Positions 54,176 through 64,000 of a stretch of DNA of 64,000 nt are shown here, piece by piece; position 1 is the stretch's first letter, and each line of letters opens with the position of its first letter. Under the pieces are notes generated by a model. That model saw nothing but the letters and a program-made list of their open reading frames with translations, did not search any database and was not told the DNA's origin. Both the position numbers and the translations under genes were made by a program. Source of the stretch: Megaustenia siamemsis (taxonomy: Eukaryota; Mollusca; Gastropoda; Stylommatophora; Ariophantidae); contig JAVIAB010000008.1 in assembly GCA_032433765.1 (NCBI GenBank), forward strand, positions 41,314,779-41,378,778, given 5' to 3'.

Positions 54176-55195
54176 TAATAGTTTAAATTCATCTGACAAT
54201 CTAATAGTTTATATTCATCTGACAGTTCAATAGTTTATATTCATCTAACAATCTAATAGTTTATATTCATCTGACAGTTCAATAGTTTATATACATCTGG
54301 CAGTCCTATAGTTTATATTCATCTGACAATCTAATAGTTTATATTCATCTGACAATCTAATAGTTTATATTCATCTGGCAGTCCAATAGTTTATATTCAT
54401 CTGACAATCTAATAGTTTATATTCATCTGACAATCTAATAGTTTATATTTATCTGACAGTCCAATAGTTTATATTCATCTGACAGTCCAATAGTTTATAT
54501 TCATCTGACAGTCCAATAGTTTATATTCATCTGACAGTCCAATAGTTAATATTCACCTGAAGTCCAATAGTTTATATTCATGTGACAGTCCAATAGTTTA
54601 TATTCATCTCAGTCCAATAGTTTATATTCATCTGACAGTCCAATAGTTTATATTCATCTCAGTCCAATAGTTTATATTCATCTGACAGTCCAATAGTTTA
54701 TATTCATCTGACAGTCCAATAGTTTATATTCATCTGACAGTCCAATAGTTTATATTCATCTGACAGTCCAATAGTTTATTTTCATCTGACAGTCCAATAG
54801 TTTATATTCATCTGACAGTCCAATAGTTTATATTCATCTGACAGTCCAATAGTTTATATTCATCTGACAGTCCAATAGTTTATATTCATCTGACAATCTA
54901 ATAGTTTATATTCATCTCAGTCAAATAGTTTATATTCATCTGACAGTCCAATAGTTTATATTCATCTGACAGTCCAATAGTTTATATTCATCTGACAGTC
55001 TAATAGTTTATATTCATCTGACAGTCCAATAGTTTATATTCACCTGACAGTCCAATAGTTTATATTCATCTGACAATCCAATAGTTTATATTCATCTGAC
55101 AGTTCAATAGTTTATATTCATCTGACAGTCCAATAGTTTATATTCACCTGACAGTCCAATAGTTTATATTCATCTGACAATTTGATAGTTTGGGT
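54172..55195 (+). repeat. 26-bp minisatellite, about 39 units
   Basis: Unit CTGACAGTCCAATAGTTTAT + ATTCAT. Variants CAATCTAATAG and CAGTTCAATAG cluster on the left; some units lack GAC (CATCTCAGTC). The right end decays near 55185. Confidence 0.93.
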
Positions 55196-55499
55196 TTCAA
55201 TTCCCATATGAGGCAATTCTTCTCCCCCCACCCCCTCCCCCCCAAGACATAGATTGAAGAATTCACTAAATTTCTAAAAATACATACAAGGGACTAATAT
55301 TGACACTAACACACTATTTTCATCATGTGCCACTAGGTCTCATGGGTGTTGCTGCCTAGGGGGTTTTGCCTACTTATTGGCAATACACCCACAAACTAAG
55401 TCTTTTAGGTTATACTAGACTGAAATTGCCAGCTAAAAATGAAAGTGAAAGACACCTTCTGATTTATAAACACTATGCTGCTAAATGAGAAAGAGAGCT

Positions 55500-55945
55500 C
55501 ATCAGTGTATATATATATAGGCAATTATGAATTATGGAAGTGAATCATGGCAAATAGACAAACAAATGAAAAGTCAATTAGCAGCCACAGAGATGGGATT
55601 TTACAGAAAAATGTTCTCTGGACAGCTAAAAAGACCAATGATGAAATTCTCAAAGAGGCCAACAAAAAAAAAGAAGGGAATTCTTAAAAAAACATAAGAA
55701 AAAAACAATCGTCATTTTTTTTTTGGCACATCACGAGAGTAGTAAAGTTGAAATACTCGTACTTGGCTACAGATGGTAAAATACAGGGAACGAAAAATCA
55801 TGGATGACAAAGAGAGAATATACTAGATAGAATTGTGGCATGGAAAACAGTCAATAATAGAATTGATAAGATGCACTATGGACAGAAAATTGTGGAAGGA
55901 CATGATCATCTACACCAAGCAGTATAGCACATCATGATGGTGATG
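55500..55945 (+). pseudogene. LINE A1 C-terminal fragment
   Basis: NYGSESWQIDKQMKSQLAAT, FYRKMFSGQLKRPMM-like, a FFWHITRVVKLKYS-like segment, and GRKLWKDMIIYTKQYST with a TGATGGTGATG tail. Strongly decayed. Confidence 0.7.
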
Positions 55946-55949
55946 CTAA

Positions 55950-56643
55950 CAATGTACAAAAGATCACATAGGTATCATTTACTTTACTAATACATGGGGA
56001 GATTCAGGTGCCCACATGGGTCACTAATGTAGCAAGTGTCTTTATCCAACAGGATTACTGAACTTAGAATTACATGCTTCTACTGGCAATGAGTTTCTAA
56101 AAATAAATCATAAAACAATGACACAAACTGATATTGTAAACAAAATAGAACTGGAGGTTTAACTTGCATGTTTATCTTCATCCTTCTTTACTTGTACCAA
56201 GTTGATTACACAATCTTAAATGTCCCACAAAAATAAACTGAACCCTCAAGCAGGCATAAATGTAAAGCATAGACAATACGTTACACAACAATAAAACATG
56301 ATACAATACAAAAGCTGGTATACAGAATTCATTAGTGAGAATGCACACACATACAAATGTATTGCAGCTTTATGTTATCATAACCTGAGTTTGCATAAGA
56401 AAAATGTGTTTACACACAAAAGATGTCTCACTTTATCTATATTGTACATACTTCTTATCTTGATTTACTTAGTGAGTCGCATTGCAATATGTTCTCTAAC
56501 TGTAGTCCACAGCATCCACCTTTGGCACAGATAATCTGGGACTACTTTTCAGCCTTACATTATTAGCCATTGTGTAATGTGATTACACAAGTTTAGATAT
56601 ATCTCTGACTATAACAATATGGATAAAATAAAATTTGAAGGAT

Positions 56644-56675
<32 letters not shown>

Positions 56676-58585
56676 TTGACAGTTAACCACAACACTGTAA
56701 ATTGGAAAATTAACTAACAGTAGATGAGACAACATTAGAAGTTATGGACAGTTATGATCATCAATGTCAGCAGACTAGGCACATGATAGTGATGAAAATG
56801 GCCCAGATCAAAGCATACAATCAGCAGCTAAATAAATGCATCACAAAAGAAAAAATAAATTCATCTGACACCTGGGCAAACTAAATTCTCTTCAAGTTTT
56901 GACATGAAGGCATCACACATATATTTTGTCCTCATCTTTACAGTGAAACTCACATTTATATCAATTCTGCATAATTTTATAGACCATATTAAGGGGCAGC
57001 TTTTGTATACTTTGTAAATAGGATTTTCAATTCAACTATATTTTTTAGGGCAAGAACCAAATGTTTTTCTAATGTGATAAAAAATTAAAGTCTTTATTCT
57101 TATCCGAATGAACATTATGCTTTATCATTTTCTTAAATAATATAATTTTGAATAATGTATCTGTGTGCAAGTCTGTTAATTTACTGCACAAGCAAGGAAG
57201 TACTTGACAACTTCAAATGTGACTACCACGGTTGATTTACTAGTTCAGTGATCCAACCAACAAAATTATTTAAAAACAAAAAAAGAAGAAGAAGAAGAAG
57301 AAGAATAGAATCAGCCCCAGTAATACAAAGATTGTACAAAGAGTAGCAGCAGCATCAAAGGATTATACCAGAAAGGAGGTCAGCAATCATTGGTAAGTTA
57401 CAGTGAGAATTCATATTTGCATAAAAGTATGCTGGACAAACCATTCCATTATTGGTTTGAAACTGTTAACAAAATGTGAATGTATACAAAGTATCAAGAT
57501 ATTTCATGGACATTGTGGCAATAAATGTTATCTGGATGTTCCATGACAAGGGTAACCAGCTTAATGACAGCTATAACCATACACAAATCAGATCAATGAC
57601 CAATTAAACAAGAAAAATTTAAGTAAACATAACATGAAACACTCTTAAATTAAAATGAATGATACAATGAAACAAATGAGCCATTACTGGCACAAATAAT
57701 ATGGTTTCATGCCTCATTTTATGCCAAATAATTAAAATGAGAAAACATGTGTATATATATCTATATGTATCAGATTATGTTAAACCTATGTATTAATAAT
57801 TACTGAACTTGATCTATTTTTGTTGAACTAACTTGGTGCATTTCTTCTTCATCTGGTCCTGAACTGAAATTTAGCAAAAAATAATAAAAACAACTACAAC
57901 CTACTTTTTGCAATCTTCAATGTGAGTGACTGAGCTATCTCTTAATTCTACCAAGAACTGAAACTGGTATCACATCATGATACCATAACAGTAAGATCAA
58001 AGTCTGAAAAACTTCATAGTGTTGTGACATCATGTGATATCAAGCTATTCTCATAACAATGACAGTAAAACAACAAGCAACGATAAATAATCAGTGGTGA
58101 TAACAAAGCTTCAGCACAGTTTACAATAATAACATACACACACACACAAGGAATAACAAGTGAGCAGATAATTACATTAACAAAAAAATTATAAAATAAA
58201 AGTCATTGTTATCTGCACAGTTTGTAATATTCGTTATTTTCTTGCATATTTTGTTATCCTTACTCATTTTTGTTTCCCATTCCCAAAATAAATGTACAAA
58301 GCACTGCTTTACTTGTACCACACATAAGATTCTGGTAGACACTTTGCTGACTTTAGTATATGCACTGCTAACCTTGATTACACAACTCACACCGTATATT
58401 CATATTTAAGCTGAACAAGAAAATCACTGAGAAAAGCTTTAGAAATAACAGATGTCAACAGCTACAACATAATAAAGTATCTACACACAGTGTGAGCCCT
58501 AAAACCATCTTAAAGGTCTGAATTCTCAAATAAATGAACTATATGAAGCTATAAAATCTAAGGCACTGAGTAAGTATCATACTCT
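55950..58585. other. Long AT-rich stretch without supported gene
   Basis: Includes small microsatellites (56646-56663 AT, 57288-57305 GAA) and a short A1-tail-like scrap near 56745-56795 (TTATGATCATCAATGTCAGC). Nothing else recognised. Confidence 0.5.
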
Positions 58586-58603
58586 CTGTTGCGAGTATTA
58601 TTG

Positions 58604-58705
58604 GAGACAAATAATAATAAATGAATATTATTATAGAGGGAAAAACCCGATTATATGTCATTTTTTCCGAGTGCTGTAAACATACCTCTTCCTTTGAATT
58701 GATTC
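58604..58705 (+). mobile_element. 102-bp SINE-derived insertion with 14-bp TSD
   Basis: Flanked by TGCGAGTATTATTG at 58590-58603 and 58706-58719. The insert joins the ATAATAATAAATGAATATTA block (also 18781) to TTTTTTCCGAGTGCTGTAAA (S2 3' part, also 49255). It is the S2 3' region without the tRNA head. Confidence 0.7.
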
Positions 58706-58719
58706 TGCGAGTATTATTG

Positions 58720-60040
58720 TTTGTTGTTCTTTGATTAAATGGACAAGCACAATTATTTATCTTATAGGTCTTTGATTTAAACCAGCAAAATTCAGTCCAT
58801 GAACCCGCTTTTAGAGGTCTCATTCACACAAACTGGGCACTTCTTCTAATCTGTTCAATCAAATTGGTCTCTGGGGCCTAACATTTATTTCCAAATTATC
58901 TTGTAAATATTACATGTTTTTTTTAATGATGCATTTTAGAATGAAACTGAGAACTTCAAACAGCTTCACTCATCTCATATTTAATTACTTTTTTTTCATC
59001 AAAATTTCATAATAAAATATGTAAGTTCATCAAAAGAAATAAGATAATCATGGAAACAGGTTCTGACATGGGCAGGGAGGCATTGAATTTCATGGTCACA
59101 ACAAAGATATTTAAAAGAGAAAAAGAAAAAAAAACAACTTCTCAAGCAGTTACCTCACCAAACTTTAAATGATGAACTTTTGAATTTAAAAAAAAGTGAT
59201 GCTATATTTAAACTATGTAATATAAAGAAGCTATTGATAATGATCTGTTTGTGAAGATGTTGACGCTTTCTGGTGGTGCACTTCATGTAATGCTACCCAC
59301 CACTTTATAATAAATCAGCTTGATTACAGTTCACCTTTACGTGTGGTTTCACTTCATACAACAATCAATCAATTAGTCAATTAGTCAAAACCCTTCAGAT
59401 ACCTCATTTTGAGCATAGGCTCAGTCTTTCCATTACTCCTTATTCTTCTCTTTCATTGTGGGTTCTAAAGCCTATCTACAACAATACCCAAATGACGTGT
59501 AACATGACTAGTAGGTTGGTAAAATCAATTGTTTCACGGCTACAAAATCATTTTTATTCCTGAAACAGTGGATAAATGAGAAGGAACAAAAAATATATGA
59601 AGAACATTAGGCGGATTCATGGAGGTATATAGTCTCATGAAGCAAGGACATAGAGATCTTCTTATATACAAAATGTTACACTGAAATAGCTTTCATATGC
59701 ACATGATCACTGACTACAAATGAAAACTAGTATATATAAGCAATTGCAAAGAAAACAACAACAAACAAAAATGTTTAAAAAAAAAACTGTTACAATGACT
59801 ATACTCAATTACATAATTCTGTACATATAATTAGGGAATAAAATACTTCCCCGCAAAAATGCCCAGTGTTGCATTTCTCTAGGCTCACTCAGTCAGTGAG
59901 ACATATTTACATAGTAAATTGTGCACCAGCAACCAATTAAGAAGTTGCTAGTTCTGTGCGATACGACATGACCTGATGACAATGATAAAAGAGGAGACAA
60001 GAAATAAAAATAAAAATGTCCAATAACAAAAAAAATGATT
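58720..60040. other. No supported gene
   Basis: AT-rich, nothing recognised. Confidence 0.5.
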
Positions 60041-60079
60041 TGTTTATTGAGTGTTTTTGGTGCTGGGTGCTCCAGGCAA

Positions 60080-60438
60080 TTGCTGTGCTATTAAAACATC
60101 TCTAACTCCAGGCAATTGCTGTGCTATTAAAACATCTCTAACTCCAGGCAATTGCTGTGCTATTAAGACATCTCTAACTCCAGGCAATTGCTGTGCTATT
60201 AAGACATCTCTAACTCCAGGCAATTGCTGTGCTATTAAGACATCTCTAACTCCAGGCAATTGCTGTGCTATTAAGACATCTCTAACTCCAGGCAATTGCT
60301 GTGCTATTAAAACATCTCTAACTCCAGGCAATTGCTGTGTTATTAAAACATCTCTAACTCCAGGCAATTGCTGTGCTATTAAGACATCTCTAACTCCAGG
60401 CAATTGCTGTGCTATTAAGACATCTCTAACTCCAGGCC
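60080..60438 (+). repeat. 36-bp minisatellite, about ten units
   Basis: Unit CTCCAGGCAATTGCTGTGCT + ATTAAGACATCTCTAA. 36 bp preserves frame, so both strands show repeats of 12 residues (TPGNCCAIKTSL or VRDVLIAQQLPG). Only A/G and C/T changes separate units. Confidence 0.95.
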
Positions 60439-60519
60439 AACATTTGAGATGTTAGAAAAGTATGACATGTCCATCCAAACATTCTTCTGTTCTATTAGCA
60501 TCTCTTTCATGTTCTACAA

Positions 60520-60930
60520 CATCTTGATCCTTCCAGCGTCACTAGTTGTCACATAGGGCTCCTAGCGTTTTTCGCCATCAATCTCTATTCATGGCAAGAT
60601 GTACGATCTTATCTAATGAGTCTCTGCCTGTCAACTTTGCTTCCCTTATAATTGTTCTTTTCAGTGTTCTCCTTGTCTTCCTCTTTTTCTGAATCCTGAT
60701 GTTTCCCATAGAAGAACCTGTTCAGAAACACTATTGTTTTCTCTTCTCAACACACATGACACATGACCATTTTCTCTTCCTAATTGTAGATGAGATTGTT
60801 GGTTGCATGGCCATTTCTCTTATCTCTCTCTATCTTAGTCTTGAATTAATTCCATTGTACACAAAGTGCTCTTCGCAGGCATTCTACAGCATGTTCTTTC
60901 TTAATTTAGATGATGGTATGACACATTTTA
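60520..60930 (-). pseudogene. LINE fragment, family T C terminus
   Basis: Minus strand: FFYGKHQDSEKEEDKEN and, in another phase, GETSGFRKRGR then KRTIIREAKLTGRDSLDKI and HLAMNRDWWRKTLGALCDN. Upstream residues near 60870 are degraded thumb. Same family as 47290-47530. Confidence 0.65.
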
Positions 60931-61229
60931 AATTATGAGCAAAATATATATACAAGTTTCAGCTTGATGGTATTAGGTAGTTTACAGTTTCAGGTCTGAA
61001 AAAATCCAAATAATTCTGGCATTGAAGAGTTAACCTAAAGTCCAGACCTTGGTAATAAAACAGTTGCATTGATAATGTTATGGGACATATTCTAACAGGC
61101 AAATTGTTGAGATAGAAGTCAAAGTTAAACATGTAAAGATGATCTTTTGTGTGACTATCAACATGACAAAAACCATTAATTAACCCCACAACTCATGTAT
61201 GAATTTGAGAGGAAAAACATAACTACAGT

Positions 61230-61488
61230 AAAGTAAAGTAAAGAGCCCAAATCACTCCACATGGCGAATAGGGAATATGACGTTAGTGACCATAATTTTT
61301 ATAGACCTTCGGCACATGATTTTTGTGGGGGTAATGTGGTCGGTATTACGCCCGTGCTGCTTTACTTTCCCAGAAAAAATCCAGTACCCATTTAAGGCTG
61401 GCTGAACCTTGAAGCCGTCGGTCAGGATCGAACCCGACATCTAGTCCTTTGTAGTCTAGTTCACTAACCACTGAGCTATCGTGGCTCA
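61230..61488 (-). mobile_element. tRNA-derived SINE, family S1, best-preserved copy
   Basis: A box TAGCTCAGTGGTTAGTGA at the right end, B box GGTTCGATCCTG (near 61424-61435), the conserved body and a 3' tail of CTTTACTTTACTTTAC (61228-61243). The terminal pentamer repeat probably is the LINE recognition end. Confidence 0.87.
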
Positions 61489-61709
61489 AAATACAACTAT
61501 ATGATAATATAATTTATGTTGCAGGGTAATTATAGTAATCCATGGTTTTTGTCTACTGGAAAAGGCTACAGTTGAATGGTAAAGCTATTGCATAGGGTTA
61601 CTGCTTTTGAGAAGTGAAGTGTGTAGCATTTTTCTTATCTTGGGCACATTGTTTGGGAGACCAAGACCCAATGTTTTTCCCTGGCTAAATGTAGGGTACC
61701 TATTTTTTT

Positions 61710-61743
<34 letters not shown>

Positions 61744-62865
61744 GCGCAGGGTCAATTGGAGGAAGTTTTTCAAACCCTTGTGTTCAACAAGAAAACAGCC
61801 CCCCATCCCATAACCTTGTAAATCTATTCTTGTAAGGTGAAAACCATATGTGGATATACTGTAATTTCTTCTTTGTTTCATTATTATAAGGATAGTGATG
61901 CACTGTGTATCACACCTACCAGACCAGAGAAACTAGATATTCTGTAAATAAAACGATTGATGAATGGAAAGATCGTTGACATGAATAAGGCCATCTCTAG
62001 TGGGCTTTCACTTTAGTTTTGTTACCTGCACTGTTACAAGTCAGCATTGCTAAAGAACACACTGTAACGATAGGTCCAATCTGAGGTAGATTTAATAATA
62101 CACTACTCTTCAATCTTTGATATATGTTGCCTCCCTTTTATTATTAAACTAACTATAGTGCCATTTTACCAGATATGCTACAAAACATGACTTGCAATAT
62201 GGTAGACAAAGTTATTCATTCTTATGGTTCCACATATATGCAACTTTGTGAATACAGAAATAAATAACGGTGCTCATATATAAGTGAATTTCCCACTAAT
62301 ATTACAATTACTATTTCTAAACCAATTTTCCTAACAAAATTTGATAAAATGACACAGATGATAGTAATGGTAAAGACATACATTATTGAATAATAAATAA
62401 TGACTTTCGTTACAGCATTTTCCCCGTGAACGGGGCCAGCTTAGGGAAAATTTATATAAATAAATAATAATAAAATAACAAAATGGATAGAGAGTCCCTG
62501 CCGAAGGTTGATTATGTATAATTTATTGAATGACCTCACTCTATCTCAGCTGGTAAACTTATACTTTAATGGTGAACATTACAATAGCTAATGTTGGGAG
62601 TCCAGAAAATGGTGATAAAACATGCTGTGTGGATGGATAGCAAGGTGCAACTCTCAGACCAACGTTCATTCATAGCCAAACATTGAAACTTGATGTCAAC
62701 AGATAATTGTGATTGACAGAAAAATGATGGTCTCCTTAGTGTTATCATTGGGGAAAAATACAGTCAAGTTTTCACTGCAAATAAGAAAATTGTTCTCTAG
62801 ATGTTCAGCTTATTGTTGTGAACCATCATAATTATATGTTCATTATGTTAATATTACTTTCTGCT
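61489..62865. other. No supported gene; poly-G run inside
   Basis: Unique-looking apart from a G run of about 30 at 61711-61741, which may include assembly or sequencing length error. Nothing else recognised. Confidence 0.5.
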
Positions 62866-62869
62866 GTGT

Positions 62870-63282
62870 CAAGCTTAAGCTGTTTAGTAAACTTTTGCTA
62901 GGACACTATGTTTAGCCTGTTTAGTAGACTTTTACTAGAACACTATGTTTAGCCTGTTTAGTAGACATTTACTAGAACACTATGTTTAGTAGACTTTTAC
63001 TAGGATACTATGTTTAGCCTGTTTAGTAGACTTTTACTAGGACACTATGTTTAGCCTGTTTAGTAGACATTTACTAGAACAGTATGTTTAGGCTGTTTAG
63101 TAGACTTTTACTAGAACACTATGTTTAGCTTGTTTTGTAGACTTTTACTAGAACACTATGTTTAGCTTGTTTTGTAGACTTTTACTAGAACACTATGTTT
63201 AGCCTGTTTAGTAGACTTTTACTAGAACACTATGTTTAGCCTGTTTAGTAGACTTTTACTAGAACACTATGTTTAGCCTGTT
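62870..63282 (+). repeat. 37-bp minisatellite, about eleven units
   Basis: Unit TGTTTAGCCTGTTTAGTAGA + CTTTTACTAGAACACTA. Ends directly at the 3' end of the following A2 copy (CCTGTTTCATCATCATCATC). Confidence 0.92.
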
Positions 63283-64000
63283 TCATCATCATCATCGAGT
63301 GCCTTCTCCGCAACGAAGGTTGGCTACCATGGATCGCCATTCTACTCTGTTTCTTGCTTTGATGGTGCAGGCTGTCATAGATTGACTTGTCCATCTTTTG
63401 ATGTTACTCGTCCATGTTAGTCTTGGTCTGCCTCTGCCTCTTTTACCTTGTATTTTCCCTTCCAATATTACTTTTAGTAGGCTGATGTGTCTTTTAACAT
63501 GCCCCAAAATTTCATTTGTCTTGTCTAAATTGTATTTAGTAGTTCTCTTTTTATTTTCAGTTGTTTTAAAACTTCATCATTTGTTTTCTTTTCTTTCCAT
63601 CCAATTCTACCTATTCTTCTATAAATCCACATTTCAAAGGCTTCAATTTTCTGTTCTGTTTTCTTGTCTAATGTCCATGTTTCTGCCCTATACAGGAATA
63701 TTGAGAAGATGTAACATTTTGCCATTCTTAGTTTCAGCCCTGCTGATATTTGTTTTGTTGTTAGTATATTTTTCATGGCATTAAAATTACTTTTAGCCAT
63801 ACCTATTCTTTTGTTTATTTCAATTTTGCATTTTCCATCATTGGTTATAGTATGTCCCAGGTAGTTGTACCTCTGCACTGTCTCCAGATGTATTCCCTCA
63901 ACTGTGATATTTAATTGTAGGTCTTGAGAATTTTCTTTGTTTATGATCATAGTTTTAGTCTTTTTGATATTCATATTTAGTCCATATTTTTTGCTTGTTA
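63283..64000 (-). mobile_element. LINE A2 copy running off the window
   Basis: Minus strand, 3' tail TGATGATGATG at 63283-63295. Frame from 63974: NIKKTKTMIINKENSQ, NYLGHTITNDGKC, NILTTKQISAGLKLRM, ETWTLDKKTEQKIEAF, WKEKKTNDEVLKQL, then after a one-base shift near 63525 GHVKRHISLLKVILEG, GRGRPRLTWTSNIKRW and EWRSMVANLRCGEGTR with TGA in the tail. Better preserved than most A2 copies; only one shift is seen. Confidence 0.88.

Noticed and set aside
60051..60455. 134-codon frame with 12-residue TPGNCCAIKTSL repeats
   Set aside because: 36-bp minisatellite in frame by unit length; both strands are open and no flanking gene structure is visible.

Overview
This window looks like non-genic DNA from an AT-rich metazoan (invertebrate) genome. 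It is packed with broken non-LTR retrotransposons (LINEs), tRNA-derived SINEs, one Tc1/mariner DNA transposon and many minisatellites. No bacterial-style operon, rRNA or functional tRNA gene is visible. The mix of RTE-like and jockey-like LINEs, RNase H-bearing LINE tails and tRNA-SINEs reminds me of mollusc genomes, but that is an impression from memory, not a search result.

Layout. 1-4.5 kb: LINE fragments, SINEs and a 0.63-kb TSD-flanked composite element (here 'C'). 4.5-9.5 kb: mostly unannotatable AT-rich DNA with one RNase H-LINE tail (family 'R') and a promoter-like motif cluster near 8.9-9.5 kb. 9.55-12.7 kb: a multi-layer nest of LINEs. 12.8-17.3 kb: an unknown repeat (U1), a LINE tail, a 34-bp minisatellite and a 20-bp minisatellite. 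17.4-19.1 kb: three SINEs. 19.1-23.1 kb: the most complete LINE (family 'A2': short ORF, endonuclease, reverse transcriptase), broken by stops, frameshifts, a nested R insertion and a 257-bp internal duplication. 23.4-24.6 kb: a 47-bp satellite. 25.3-28.5 kb: two Tc1/mariner-type elements, the second full length with matching terminal inverted repeats and an 83-residue D-to-E spacing. 28.6-30.4 kb: two tandem arrays. 30.5-34.7 kb: SINE, element C copy 2, and LINE debris including an RNase H motif amplified into a 34-bp array. 34.76-36.55 kb: a 5'-truncated RTE-type LINE with an intact 543-codon reverse transcriptase frame. 37-40 kb: simple repeats and LINE tails. 41.2-44.9 kb: a LINE 'B' copy, a jockey-like RNase H LINE and an R insertion. 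45.6-46.4 kb: the only candidate host coding sequence, a cysteine-rich two-repeat extracellular-type exon. 46.4-64 kb: sparse repeats, SINEs, LINE tails and minisatellites, ending in an A2 copy that runs off the window.

No cellular pathway is encoded here. The biology is that of transposons: LINE enzymes (endonuclease, reverse transcriptase, RNase H) copying themselves and probably the SINEs, repeated nested insertion with recognisable target-site duplications, and expansion of tandem arrays, several of which start exactly at LINE 3' ends. Family names A1, A2, B, C, R, T, U1, S1, S2 are local labels used only in this annotation.
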